Shown here in pieces: positions 1 through 10,287 of a stretch of DNA of 64,000 bases (within the stretch, counting starts at the first letter, position 1; each line of letters opens with the position of its first letter). The stretch is from Chionoecetes opilio (lineage: Eukaryota; Arthropoda; Malacostraca; Decapoda; Majidae). The stretch covers positions 62,001-126,000 of the forward strand of contig JACEEZ010015176.1 in NCBI GenBank assembly GCA_016584305.1. Reading direction: 5' to 3'. The notes beneath the pieces were generated by a model. The model was given only the letters and a program-made list of their open reading frames with translations, searched no databases and had not been told where the DNA came from. A program made the translations under genes and the position numbers.

Positions 1-238
1 GGCAGCATTGTGTCAATGACGCGAGTGAAATCACTTCAAATCAGTTACTTGGAAAACGCACAAGCGGGTGGATGTTGTTATGTTGTTCGCCGCAATCAAT
101 ATCCTTCTACATGGCTGTACAGTGTTCCACGTACACCAGCATGTAAACCCAATAACGAAAATGTTTTTGTACTTATGAAATAAACAATGTCCGTAGCAAT
201 TATGATCTCCTTTTCATCGTATTACTGGATAACGACAT
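1..238. other. No recognised feature
   Basis: I see no coding exon, SINE box or terminal repeat in this stretch at the window edge. Confidence 0.4.
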
Positions 239-404
239 AGGAATATTTATGGTTATACTTTCTAAGTATATTGCAGATATAGTAATGTTTTTATAAGTGT
301 TGAACAGCCCATTAGTCTATTAATCAGCTAATGGGTTGTGCAACACCCCTTAAAACATTACTATATCTGCAATATATTTAGAAAGTATAACCATAAATAT
401 TCCT
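239..404. repeat. Foldback/MITE-like hairpin
   Basis: The two halves are near-perfect reverse complements. The left arm starts AGGAATATTTATGG and the right arm ends CCATAAATATTCCT. The arms are about 75 bp and meet around ATTAGTCTATTAATCAGCTAAT. There is no coding capacity and no clear target duplication. It is either a small foldback transposon or a DNA hairpin. Confidence 0.75.
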
Positions 405-539
405 CAATCAGTTAATATAATAGCGGCAAATGGTCATATGCCCTACGGCGGGCCGCTGGGAGCGGCCCACCGGTGAGCCTCTGAGCAAATCCTCAGCGGC
501 CCTACGTCGTACACTTCCGTCGGGCCGCCGGTAAGACAT

Positions 540-565
540 ACGGAGGGCCTCCGGAGGCCCTCCGT
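540..565. repeat. 26-bp perfect palindrome
   Basis: GC-rich perfect inverted repeat with no spacer, centred on CCGG and with outer bases ACGGAGGG/CCCTCCGT. Function unknown; it could be a cruciform-prone site or part of an unclassified repeat. Confidence 0.7.
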
Positions 566-594
566 CTTTGTGTTTGCTGGGTCGTGAGACACGA

Positions 595-695
595 AAAATA
601 CTTACCCCTTGTGGTGGTGGGTGACAACCTGCTACCCCGGGACACAGGGCTATTGTGGCATCCGTGTTACCACAGTTACCGTAAATGGCGGCGTA
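595..695 (-). repeat. Tail fragment of SINE-A
   Basis: The stretch 'gtggtggtgggtgacaac...ccgggacacagggc...gttaccacagttacc' resembles the tail of the tRNA-derived SINE copies at 2847-3303. The tRNA-like head is absent, so this is a truncated copy just outside the Copia element. Confidence 0.55.
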
Positions 696-733
696 CAAGT
701 TGACTCTTTGAGCCTGAAAAAATCTCTCCAAAA

Positions 734-738
734 CTAGG
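734..738. repeat. Left target-site duplication of Copia (CTAGG)
   Basis: CTAGG lies directly before the 5' LTR and again directly after the 3' LTR at 37276-37280. A 5-bp duplication is the normal Copia integration signature, so both ends belong to one insertion 36.5 kb apart. Confidence 0.9.
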
Positions 739-887
739 TGTTGATGTGTGGAACAAGGGTGAACTCCTTTTTGAATATGGAGCGCTATGACGTCATGACA
801 TGACATCCCTGTCATGGCGGACCAGCTGATCGACGAATGGTCAACTGACGGCAGTTGATCCCCGGCGCCCGGTGAGTGAACACAACA
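739..887 (+). repeat. Copia 5' LTR (149 bp)
   Basis: Starts TGTTGATGTG and ends GAACACAACA, giving the canonical TG...CA ends. It matches the split 3' LTR (29350-29423 plus 37202-37275) apart from a T-run length change, GCGC versus GCCC, and GTCAAC versus GTCAGC. It should hold the element's promoter, but I cannot place a TATA box confidently. Confidence 0.9.
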
Positions 888-888
888 C

Positions 889-900
889 TGGTAGCAGAGC
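889..900 (+). other. Copia primer-binding site
   Basis: TGGTAGCAGAGC begins two bases after the LTR. It is complementary to the CCA-bearing 3' end of initiator methionine tRNA, the usual primer for Copia elements (established knowledge). Confidence 0.8.
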
Positions 901-914
901 GTAGTTACTGCACT

Positions 915-1191
915 ATGGCGTCGTCCAAGTGGCCCCCCAAGTTTGTTGATGAGTGGACTGTGGGCGTACGAGAATTGGAGGAAAGACATTGAAATATGGT
1001 GTGAACTGACGGATTTGAAGAAAGAGAAACAGGCGTTAGCCATCCATTTGTTTTTGGGTGGCCGGGCAAGACAAGCGTCGTCTGAGATGGACATGGTGGA
1101 TCTGAAAAAGGAAAATGGCGTGGATATTTTACTGGAGAAACTTGATGGCTTGTTTTTGGTGGATAAAGGCCGCCGACAATTTGCGGCATTC
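915..1191 (+). pseudogene. Copia gag, piece 1
   Basis: An ATG at 915 opens a short frame. After a one-base-scale frameshift near 960 the frame continues with the conserved Copia gag segment YENWRKDIEIWCELTDL, then LAIHLFLGGRARQASSEM and DGLFLVDKGRRQFAAFQ. It corresponds to the UBN2/copia-type gag N-terminal region that builds the particle. The frame is cut after AAFQ by the 1.3-kb element and resumes at 2494 with LYNF. Confidence 0.85.
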
Positions 1192-2493
1192 CAGGGCAGG
1201 GATGCTCGAAAATCCCTCGTAAGGGACAACTTATGAGTGTATGGCTACAATAACCTTACGAGGGTGGGCTGAGGGAGATGTTCGTATCGAGCAGTCACTC
1301 CCGTACGGTGATCGGTGGCCTCTGGGGGGGGAATATTAGGGATATGTGTGGGGAAATTCTGCTGACCAATCACAGAGCAGCGCCTCGCATGACGCGGCCT
1401 TATCTAGCCAATCATCATGCTGTCAGGGAGCCCGATAAATGAATTAAAAGACTTCAAATGCCGCTGTTGTGCTAAAATCGGCCTCTTTCGGAAATCGTCC
1501 CGCGGACGCTTATTTAACCTAAATAACTCTACAAAACTTAACACATACCTATCATAAACCTTACCTAACCTAAACATAACTTAAATATAACTTAACCTTA
1601 ACCTAAATACTATATTTTCCGGTGTTATGCTAAAATCGGCCAATTTTAGCACAACACCGCCAGAATGTTACGATAATACATAGCTGCCATATTAACCTTT
1701 CAGCGTAATATTCGCCCGCTGAATACTAGAGAGACGTACCCAGGGTATACCTTGATGCGCTGATCATAGGTTCGAGTCCTGCGTGCCCGAAATTAGCATC
1801 TATGGAGTATGGACCATTGCTGACCCGGCGTATCGAGACGTGCCGTATTCGTAGCCGCGGTGGTCTCTGTTATAGTGGACGAGAACTGCGCGTTCGCTCA
1901 TTAGGTCAGACAAGACGCACTGAGGGACTAACACTTCACTCTGACATACGTGACACTTGTGTACAAGGATAGTATAACTTTATAATATCCTTGCTTGTGT
2001 GTATACGTGCGTGTGTACTAGTACGTCAGACATTTGATACCACCACCACCGACCGCATCATTATAGCTGCCAAACTTGTATGATGAACTATACGTTTTGA
2101 TTCAAGAAGTCGACCGATATATATATTTAATATATTAGGTTTGCCCTAATATGAATTTATTACAAGTATAGGTATTGTATGTTAAATATGATATATATGG
2201 AGTCAATGAAGCAATAAACACATCACATGTCAAACAGGCAAGCATGAAATGGCTCTATAATACGCAATAAACAAAGTATAGTAATACAACTTGTAATTTA
2301 TTGTTTGTTGATCTCTAGCCGCTTCAAATTTCACTCCCTTAGGGAGTTAAGGGTGCTCCAGACCACCCTTAGCCTCGTGGTCCCGTACCAAGTGAGAAAA
2401 TGGTTTGAGCATCTCCCTTAGAGGCGCTACGAGGTAAAAGTCCCCTAGGGTAATACTTACGGGCCCGTAACTCTTTCGAGCATCTCCCCCCTG
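1192..2493 (+). mobile_element. 1.3-kb TIR element, copy 1 (inserted in Copia gag)
   Basis: Begins CAGGGCAGGGATGCTCGAAA and ends with the inverse ...TTTCGAGCATCT...CCCTG, giving ~20-bp imperfect terminal inverted repeats. Copies lie at 8963-10287 (inverted) and 21633-22905. The subterminal regions are themselves partly palindromic ('cctcgtaaggga', 'cttacgaggg'). It carries no transposase. It contains a pol III-type B box, GGTTCGAGTCC, at 1769-1779, but no convincing A box. The Copia gag frame resumes immediately afterwards. I found no clean target duplication, so the superfamily is open; the CAGGG start hints at hAT. Confidence 0.85.
1737..1790 (+). other. tRNA-like segment with B box inside the 1.3-kb element
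   Basis: GTACCCAGGGTATACC is followed by a perfect B box, GGTTCGAGTCC, and GCGTGCCCG. It looks like the 3' half of a tRNA or tRNA-derived sequence. It recurs inverted in copy 2 (near 9663-9720) and decayed in copy 3. It is not a functional tRNA because no cloverleaf 5' half is evident. Confidence 0.45.
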
Positions 2494-2563
2494 GAGTTAT
2501 ATAATTTTCGGAGGAGCAGTGATATGGAGATCAGGAAATTTGTGTCAGTGTTTGAAGTTTAAA
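2494..2563 (+). pseudogene. Copia gag, piece 2
   Basis: Encodes ELYNFRRSSDMEIRKFVSVFE, the direct continuation of the gag piece that stops at 1191. The next insertion follows VFE. The same TTTGAA codons occur at 2551-2556 and again at 11028-11033, where gag continues as FEHTYFKFNKQG. Confidence 0.8.
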
Positions 2564-2846
2564 CTAGGGTTGTGCGGTATCAAGAAAATACCGGTATTGC
2601 CGATACCAGTTTGTGGGAGTAATACCGGTACGTCCTCACACCGGTATCAATTACGATACCGGTATACCGATACCGTACAGTTATACCGGTATCGGTATTT
2701 GTTTTTTTCGTGTTTTTTTTTACTTGTCCATTCTCAGACAATTATTAACCTCTACAGCATCGCCCCCCCCTTAAATAAAGTTTCCTATAGCGTCGGCCAT
2801 TTCTTTTTTTACAATTATAAACCCCTACCGTGCAGCATAGGTAAAG

Positions 2847-3303
2847 CCGGTAAGGTAAAGATGGGAGCATATGCTTAGCTGGGCGTGGCATGCGGTGCTC
2901 ATCTCCATGGCATTAGCCCTTAGAGCCTGTGGTGGGTGAGAACCCGTTACCCCCGCACACAGGGCTAGTGTGACTCCCGGGTTACCACAGACCACAGTAC
3001 AGCATAAAGGTAAGGTAAAGATGGGAGCATACGCTAAGCTGCGCGTGGCATGCGGTGCTCATCTACGTGGCATTAGCCCTTAGAGCCTGTGGTGGGTGAG
3101 AACCCGTTACCCCGGGACACAGGGCTAGTGTGACTCCCGGGTTACCACAGTTACCTTCCCCAGGTTACCCCAGGTACCCATTTATCAACCCCGAAAGGAA
3201 GGAAGAACAGCTGGGTAGGCTGGTCACCGACTTGCCCTGGCCCGGGATCGAACCAGGGCCAGCAGATTTGTAGCCAGGCACGCTAGCCACTGCACCACGG
3301 AGG
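2847..3303 (-). repeat. tRNA-derived SINE-A with duplicated tail
   Basis: Read on the minus strand, the head has an A-box-like GTGGTGCAGTGGCTAGCG (about 3281-3299) and a B box, GGTTCGATCCC (3244-3254). A CCCAGGTACCCATTTAT-type body and a tail follow. The tail (TAAGGTAAAGATGGGAGCATA...GGTTACCACAG) is present twice, 2847-2993 and 3012-3151. Related copies lie at 595-695 and 37715-37882. Confidence 0.8.
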
Positions 3304-3575
3304 CGACGTACAGCATAGACCCCCCTAAAATAAAGTTTCCTGTGGTGTCGGCCATTGACAAATTTAAGGGGGGACCGAGTAAACTATGGCCTAGGCCCCG
3401 CACCCCAGAGGAAAAAATATGTTTTCAATGAAAATCTGAATGCTGGACATTTTTTATTTGCTCGAACACTGTTACATTGCATGTACCATAATATGCCACA
3501 AATTAGTACCAATGTAATGTAAAATATGGGTGGAAAAAGTTTCAATTAAACTAATATGAAATCTGAACCACATTT

Positions 3576-3955
3576 GGTAAAATTTTAGAGTCCTTTCCCG
3601 CCCTTATTAGTGGTTTTATTTTATCCAGACCTTCACAAATCCCTTCAGATACCTCTAAAACGTAATAATAAAGTGGGGGAGATTAAAAAATAAAAAATAA
3701 ATTACTAACCTAACCTAACCTAACTTGGTAAAATTGTAGTCCTTTCCCACCCTTATATCTCGTTAGGAGGTTATTGGTTAGGTTAGAAATTTTATTTTGG
3801 GGGCCAGGGCGGGGGTAATATAGGGGGGAGGGGGCGTTGAAGGGGGCATCTCTCCCCCACTTTATAATTACGTTTTAGAGGTATCTGAAGAGATCTGTGA
3901 AGGTCTGGAGAAAAAAGAAACTAATTAGGGCTGGAAAGGACTCTAGAATTTTACC
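3576..3955. mobile_element. Foldback MITE (TAGAGTCCTTTCCCGCCCTT arms)
   Basis: The left arm GGTAAAATTTTAGAGTCCTT and right arm AAAGGACTCTAGAATTTTACC are inverted, and the homology continues inward for about 110 bp. The centre contains short CCTAACCTAA tracts. The same arms bound 12841-13882. No coding capacity. Confidence 0.7.
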
Positions 3956-4240
3956 CCACATTTCATTCAGGGCCCCGCACTCCCACGTACCGGCCTATAT
4001 AGGGCCTCGCACACCGTAAATCCGCCCCTGGCGTCGGCCATCTCTTTTTTTTTTTAATTCGTAACCCTTGCCGTACAGCATAGACCCCCCTAACATAAAG
4101 TTTTATGTGGCGTAGGCCATTTTTTTATTTTTTTTTTACAATTCTTAACCCCTACCGTACAGCATAGACCCCCCTAAAATAAAATGTTATTTGGCGTAGG
4201 CCATTTCTTTTTTTGCATCAATAATCTAATATACTATAGG

Positions 4241-4486
4241 AGTAGCCGTGTGTGTGTGTGTGTGTGTGTACTGTGTGTGCATCTAAGTATGATGGTAGTA
4301 TCAGTATCTTTATTATTATCATTATGATCATTATCAATATTATTATTATTATTATTATTATAATTATTATTATCATTATTGTTATCAATATTATTGTTAG
4401 TATCACTATTATTGTTATGATTATTTTATCTGAGTTATTATTATTATTATTATAACTTATTATTATCATTAATACCATTGACATTA

Positions 4487-4521
<35 letters not shown>

Positions 4522-4742
4522 GTTGTTTTTATTATTATAATAATTTCATCATTTATTTTTAATTATTATTATTGTTATTATTTCAAAGGCGTAGAGCCGT
4601 AGACGGAGACACGTGAAACGCGAGTTCCTTCAAAATAGATGGTAAAGGTACGAGGGGTCAGTCTTATCTGAGGTGTGAACACACACACACACACATACAC
4701 AGTCACACACACACACACACACATATATATATACACACACAC
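4241..4742. repeat. Microsatellites: (GT)n, (ATT)n, (CA)n
   Basis: (TG)n at 4247-4275, an imperfect ATT/TTA tract at about 4303-4580, and (CA)n plus (TA)n at 4679-4742. Long open frames here (poly-Ile or poly-His/Thr) are artefacts of the repeats. Confidence 0.9.
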
Positions 4743-4935
4743 GGGTACTCCGTGGTGTAAGGGAAGCACGCTCGGTTCACAACCCGGGTTCGATCCCCGG
4801 GCAGAGCGGAAACAGATGGGTTGTTTCCTTAAAACCCGAGCCCCTGTCCACCCAGCAGTGAATGGGTACCGGGTGTTAGCTGGGGGTTTGTGACCTGCTC
4901 TCCTAGGTGATGGGCTGATGGGCAGATTTTCAGTG
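4743..4935 (+). repeat. tRNA-derived SINE-B
   Basis: The head CTCCGTGGTGTAAGGGAAGC resembles an A box and is followed by a perfect B box, GGTTCGATCCC, at 4787-4797. The body (cagagcggaaacagatgggttgtttcc...) is SINE-like and not tRNA. Preceded by a CA/TA microsatellite. Confidence 0.7.
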
Positions 4936-5195
4936 ATTGGTACCATGTGGAGGTACTAAACAAAAATGGTATATTATGAAAGCTTATTATGTCTACTTTC
5001 CATAACTGTTTGCTGGACACCTGTATCTTGTAGCTTTATATGTGTAATTTGCTTTCAAAGATGACTACCCCGCAGTGAAAATGCATCATTTTTGGCCTTT
5101 TTTAAAAATCACTTACAGAACAGCAATACAGTAAAACCCTTATAACTCGGCACTGTATAACTCGGAATTTGATATAACTCGGCATGGCAGACTAA

Positions 5196-5196
5196 T

Positions 5197-5276
<80 letters not shown>

Positions 5277-5311
5277 ACACCCACCCACACCCACACCCAC
5301 ACCCACACACC

Positions 5312-5358
<47 letters not shown>
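5196..5358. repeat. Poly-T followed by (CA)n/(CCCACA)n tract
   Basis: T(~38) at 5196-5234 is followed by about 120 bp of CA repeats interrupted by CCCA units. No coding meaning. Confidence 0.9.
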
Positions 5359-5361
<3 letters not shown>

Positions 5362-5365
5362 TGCC

Positions 5366-5690
5366 CATAGCACATGTAGGCAGTGAGCTCCAGGGGTGGA
5401 ATGATAGGCCCTGGAGGCTCACTCGAGGGCTGTGATGGTTGGCCCTCGCCCGTGGTGGCGCAGGCAGGATTGTTATAGTGACGCCTGTGATTAGAGGCTC
5501 ATGCCGCCCCGTGTCCTCCCATGCACTCACAGTCGAAGGTAGAGTTAATGGACAGGGCATGTGGGTGTTCTTAGGCCACTCGACGGTGCAAAAAGATTTC
5601 AAGTGGATTTATGGGTCTCACTCGGGATCGAACTCGGGTCTTCGAGAACGCCACTCGGTGACGCTAACCACTCTGCTACCGCCTCACCTA
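5366..5690 (-). repeat. tRNA-derived SINE-C, copy 1
   Basis: On the minus strand the head reads GAGGCGGTAGCAGAGTGG (A box, about 5665-5690) and has a B box, AGTTCGATCCC, at 5624-5634. The body is shared with copies at 38110-38368 and 46738-47076 ('ggccactcgacg', 'catgtgggtgttctta', 'ctcgcccgtggtggcgcaggc'). Confidence 0.85.
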
Positions 5691-5864
5691 AACTGCATCT
5701 CATGGTTTTCACTCGGCATATCATGCCCTCACAACCTCTTCTGTGAACATGTAAACAGAAAGTTGGCAAAAAATAATGTATCTCGGCATATTGATGTTAT
5801 AACTGCATCTCTTCGCTTACACTCTGCATATCGTCAGTCGCATAAAGTCGTATTTTTGTCCTTT

Positions 5865-6440
5865 TGATCTTTTCCTGCAAGCTCAGGCTCTTCAATTTCA
5901 TTCCCTTCCTGCTGGAGACACCCTTGCGTGATGGAGCTGACATCTTGAAATACAGTACTGTATGATGTAATCCCAAAACACGTAAAATAGGTGGCAAAGT
6001 AAAGCAAAGGTCGGGAACCAGCGTGTAGGCTGTCAGCTGCTGAGCCGTGTTTATGTCGTCAAAGCACCGTCTTGGACACGAATTCCGTTTTTTGTCGAAA
6101 TTGAAAAAGGATTGGTTTCTGCTTCAAAAACACAACAAGCTTGGTAGGAGCCGAAATAATAATCAATGCAAAACATTGCAAACAATATCACAGAGTAGTA
6201 TAACACACATTTCAGCAAGTGTTATTGGATTGGGTTTCGTAATCCAAGACGGTGCTTGGACGACAAAAACACGGCTCAGCCTACGCACTGGTTCCCGATC
6301 TTCATTTAATTTGCCACCTATTTTACGTGTTTTGGGATTACATCATACAGTACTGTATATCAAGATGTCAGCTCCATCACGCAAGGGTGTCTCCAGCAGG
6401 AAGGGAATGAAATTGAAGAGCCTGAGCCTGCAGGAAAAGG
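5865..6440. repeat. Inverted duplication of the transposase 5' region
   Basis: 5865-6090 is the reverse complement of 6238-6440. Both arms include the ATG and first codons of the HTH segment, 'cagtactgta', 'ttacgtgttttgggatt' and 'gcaccgtcttgg'. The loop is about 150 bp. Confidence 0.75.
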
Positions 6441-6540
6441 TGAAAGTGCTGGCAAGGATGGATGCAGGTGCGTCCATGTGTGCTATTTGTGCTGAGTTTG
6501 ATATCAAATCCAGCACATTCTACCCGTTCATTGGTAAGTG
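6365..6540 (+). pseudogene. pogo/Tigger transposase, N-terminal psq/CENP-B HTH fragment
   Basis: The ATG at 6365 opens MSAPSRKGVSSRKG followed by KSLSLQEKVKVLARMDAGAS and a putative second helix, CAEFDIKSSTFYPF. That layout is the psq-type helix-turn-helix at the front of CENP-B/pogo/Tigger transposases, which binds the element's ends. The Tigger HTH at 62650-62810 has the matching pattern (SLSIAQKVELLQKLDRGVS). The catalytic DDE region is missing here. Confidence 0.65.
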
Positions 6541-6813
6541 TAGTTTTTATGCTTTTACAGTACTGTATTTCCTTTTTTTTTTTTTTATTTATTATATAAC
6601 CCATATCAGAGGAGGACATTGAATAACTCGGCACATTGAATAACTCGGCAAGGGCCAGAGCCCCTATCGTGCCGAGTTATAAGGGTTTTACTGTACCTCC
6701 ATATATGATATTAATTATTATACAGAAAGCAGAGGAATATATATTTATATCATTGTTGTCAGCCACATAATATCTACAATATAATGTATGTTATGCCAAG
6801 TTGAATATTTGTC

Positions 6814-8731
6814 CTATTGATACAATAGGTCAGTGATTCCTATGCTACTGTGCAGTATTTTCTCTGCAGTATTTATTGTGGGTAAATAGCCCACCTTATC
6901 AACCTTTATGTTTGTATTGTTATTGGTTAGTATGTTGAAACCAGTCCATGAACATGTGCTTTGTGGGATCACTTTGCCGCACCAGCGACCATGCAAGGTT
7001 TTTGTTCTTGGCTAGCGTAGCTTCTGTCTGTGTATCTGCAGGATGAAGTGGGGCTATTGGAGGTGGACATTTCCTCTCACTGCAATCATAGTGAGACAGT
7101 ACAGGTTCTATTGTAGGGAGTGATCTTTTCTTGTCTTTCTGCACAGCTGTACGATGAGGTGGTGGAAGGGCAATAGAAACCTGTGGCTGAATGATTATTC
7201 CATTCACACGATGAGATGTCCCAGCACCACTTAGAGTTTCCTCTTGTCTGTCTATATTGTCATATGCCAGTACTGTTGGAACACCAACATGTGTTTGTGT
7301 TGGTAACAAAACACCAAGACCAGCTTGTTGTTCCAATTTCTGTAGACACAGTGCTGTATCTATTTCTTCAAGCTTTGAATATGATATGCCATGACCCAAA
7401 CGATTTAAGATTTTTATAAGCTCTACATTTCCAGTGAGGGTTTTCACAGCCCATGCCAACAAAATCTGCTTTGAACTTTTCATTTGACCCAATGTCACTC
7501 CATATATGAGATCTTGACAAAGTGACTAGACCACTTTTTTTACACGAGCTGCTGGAGTAGTTTCAAAGTCTCTAGTTCCAGTGAGAAGAGTAGTCATGAA
7601 CAACTTTAAGGGCTTTGGTATGTTTACATATTGTTCATTGAGCTCATCAGGATGTGGCGGCCATGGCTGCTCATACTGTTCAGTTTTTATGAGTTTTCGC
7701 AGATGTATTGCCGTTTTTGACAATGAATGTTCCATGCTCTGCTCATCAGATGAATACAGCTCAAGTTTTTCCTTCACTGCCATGTAATCTCTGGCTAGTT
7801 GCTCAAAGGTCAGATTGTCAGGGCTGATCAGCAGTCTGTTGTTGTTACCATGAAAGATGTTGAGACATGGTCCAAATTCTGCTTCAAGTTTGCGTCGTAC
7901 GTGTTTCTTGGTATGCATCTTGATGTTTGTCACTCCTTCAGCATTCATATATGATACCAACTTTTCTGTTAAGTCAGTCATCTGTGATATATGGGGCTTC
8001 GCAATTAACTCCTGTCTGATATGATCAAAAAGTTGCTGGTAAGCATATGATTCAGAGGCTGTATATGCTTCATCTTCCTCGTTGTCTTTGTTCCCAGCCA
8101 TTTGTTGAGGTCTTTGTTGTGTGTATTCAAGATAGCAAGATTTATGGTAGTGTGCTTCAGCAGCCACTATCTCACGTGATGTCATGGCCAGGATATGTTG
8201 ATCAATACTTCTCTGACCTTCAGACCGTTCTTGAGTCAAGTATCTGCAGGCAGCTTCTCGTATAGTCTTGTCTGCTCGTAACTCAACTGATTGAGTCAAT
8301 TTTTCACGACTAAGGCTCCTTTTTGCATATTTTGAGTCCTTGTCACAAAATATACATTTTGCAGGATATGTGCGTGACTTGCTACTTCCAGCCTCTCGCT
8401 GAGTTCGTTTCTATTCAGTGTTCAATTGCTCAGGAAGGTGAGTTTTAGTTTCTAGTTTGCTCAAAGATTTCCTGTGTGTGAATCCATTTCGACATGATGT
8501 TTCATAATATATGTCTGGCATCTCCTCAGATTGTGTATCAAGTTCAAGTATTGGACCATATCTTCTAATTTTAGCTGCATTAACAAGTGTCTTCCATGAC
8601 TCAAGGTCCTTTGGTCTGGTTAAGTTATTGAGTGGTACCTGTTTGTTACACAGTATGCAGAGGGCAGTCTCCATTTTTTTATGTTTTTCCGATGGTCCCA
8701 AGAGTGGATCGTAATCCTCATCAGAAGCCAT
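6814..8731 (-). pseudogene. Orphan repeat-associated ORF (unassigned family), two in-frame TAG stops
   Basis: From the ATG at 8731 one frame runs to about 6960, interrupted only by TAG at 8411-8413 and TAG at 7526-7528, and shifts frame near 6960 to end at 6814. That is about 640 codons. The N-terminal part has paired cysteines (CILCNKQ; KCIFCDKD beyond the first stop) and HYHKSCYLEY, suggesting zinc binding. Downstream are VKTLTGNVELIKILNRLGHG, EEIDTALCLQKL and LAYDNIDRQEETLSG. I recognise these as blocks that recur in many unnamed invertebrate repeat proteins, but I cannot name the function. A transposase or transposon-accessory protein is possible. The 3' end looks truncated at AT-rich DNA before the pogo-like element. 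Confidence 0.6.
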
Positions 8732-8962
8732 ATTTCTTAATCAGATCTCTGAAATTAGAGAAAAATAATATTATATTCTCTGATTGAAAGTATTTACTTA
8801 CCTCATCACAATAACTTGTTCACATGTATCAGTTAAATGATTTACATAATCAATTTCGCACTTTTTATGGTACAATGAACATATAAACTTAAAATCACTG
8901 TACAGGACAAAAGCTACCCCATTGGAATGTCCAGCAAGCATTTTTGGTAATGGTTCACCATT

Positions 8963-10287
8963 CTGGGCAGAGATGCTCGAAAGAGTTACGGGCCCGTAAG
9001 TACTCCCCTAAGGGACTTTTACCTCGTAGCGCCTCTAAGGGAGATGCTCAAACCATTTTTTCACTTGCTACGGGACCGCGAGGCTAAGGGTGGTCGGGAG
9101 CACCCTTAACTCCCTAAGGGAGTGAAATTTGAAGTGGCTAGACGTCAACAAACAATACATTACAAGTTGTATCACTATACTTTATGTTTATTGTGTATTA
9201 TAGTCATTTCATGCTTGCCTGTTTGAAATGTGATGTGTTTATTGCTTCATTGACTCCATATATATCATATTTAACATACAATACCTATAGTACTTGTAAT
9301 AAATTCATATCAGGGCAAACCTATATATTAAATATATATATCGGTCGACTTCTTGAATCAAAACGTACAGTTCATCATACACGTTTGGCAGCTATAATGA
9401 TGCGGTGGTGGTGGTGGTATCAAATTTCTGACGTACTAGTACACACGCACGTATACACACAAGCAAGGATATTATAAAGTTATACTATCCTTGCACACAA
9501 GTGTCACGTGTGTCACAGTGAGGTGTTAGCCCCCCCCCGTGTCTTGTCTGACCTAAAGAGCGAACGCGCAGTTCTTGTCCACTATAACAGAGTACCGCCA
9601 GGGCCACGGATACGGCATACGTACGGCGCTGGCCAGCAGTGGTCTATAGATACTATTTTCGGGCACGCGAGACTCGAACCTATGATCAGCGCATCAAGGT
9701 ATACCCTGGGTACGTCTCTGTAGTAATCAGTGGGAGAATATTACGCTGAAAGGCTAATGTGGCAGCTGTATTATCGTAACATTCTGGCGATAGTGAGCTA
9801 AAATCGGCCCTATTTCGGAAAAAAGCCTATCTTAGCTCAACACCGGCAAACATAGTGTTTAGGTTAAGTTATGTTTAGGTCTGGTTTAGGTTAGGTAAGG
9901 TTTATGATAGGTTTGTGTTAAGTGTTGTAGAGTTATTTAGGTTAAATAAGCGTCCGCGGGACGATTTCTCGAAAGAGGCCGATTTTAGCATAACAGCGGC
10001 ATTTGAAGTCTCTTTAAATTTATTTATCGGCCTCCCTGACAGCTGAGAGCATGATGATTGGCTAGATAAGGCCGCGTCATGAAGGGCGCTGCTCTGTGAT
10101 TGGTTAGCAGAATTTTCCCACACATATCCCTAGAATATCCCTATATTCCCCACCCAGAGGCCACCGATAACCGTACGGGAGTGACGGCTCGGTACGAGCA
10201 TCTCCCTCAGCCCACCCTCGTAAGGTTATTGTAGCCATACACTCGTAAGTTGTCCCTTACGAGGGATTTTCGAGCATCCCTGCCCTG
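8963..10287 (-). mobile_element. 1.3-kb TIR element, copy 2 (inverted)
   Basis: Close reverse complement of 1192-2493 across its whole length, including CTCGTAAGTTGTCCC at the end, the 'gaccaatcacagagcag' core and the B-box segment. It lies inside the 8.5-kb element, so it is a separate insertion from copy 1. No clean target duplication. Confidence 0.85.

Larger units (their letters stand above)
2755..4215. repeat. Dispersed 84-bp repeat units
   Basis: A unit with 'cctaccgtacagcatagaccccccta', 'ataaagttt' and 'ggcgt(a/c)ggccattt' plus a T-run recurs at about 2755-2846, 3304-3357 and 4035-4215. In the last block successive units start 84 bp apart (4081 and 4165). The SINE and the foldback element are inserted between units. 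Confidence 0.65.
5129..6693 (+). mobile_element. pogo/Tigger-like element with TIR CAGTAAAACCCTTATAACTC
   Basis: Starts TA|CAGTAAAACCCTTATAACTC and ends with the inverse GAGTTATAAGGGTTTTACTG|TA. TA duplications and CAG ends fit the pogo/Tigger group. It holds a SINE, simple repeats and only the N-terminal DNA-binding part of a transposase, so it is non-autonomous. Much of 5865-6440 is an inverted duplication of that coding segment. Confidence 0.8.

Noticed and set aside
408..1229. 273-codon minus-strand frame
   Set aside because: It is antisense to the Copia LTR and gag and crosses unrelated flank; no motifs.
3244..3299. Functional tRNA gene
   Set aside because: A and B boxes are present but the sequence continues as a SINE body and recurs elsewhere; same reasoning for 4743 and 5624.
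4252..4484. Poly-Ile proteins
   Set aside because: Translations of the ATT/TTA microsatellite.
5109..5602. Cys/Val- and His/Thr-rich proteins
   Set aside because: Translations of poly-T and CA repeats; same for 25087-25487, 52627-52857 and 55979-56230.
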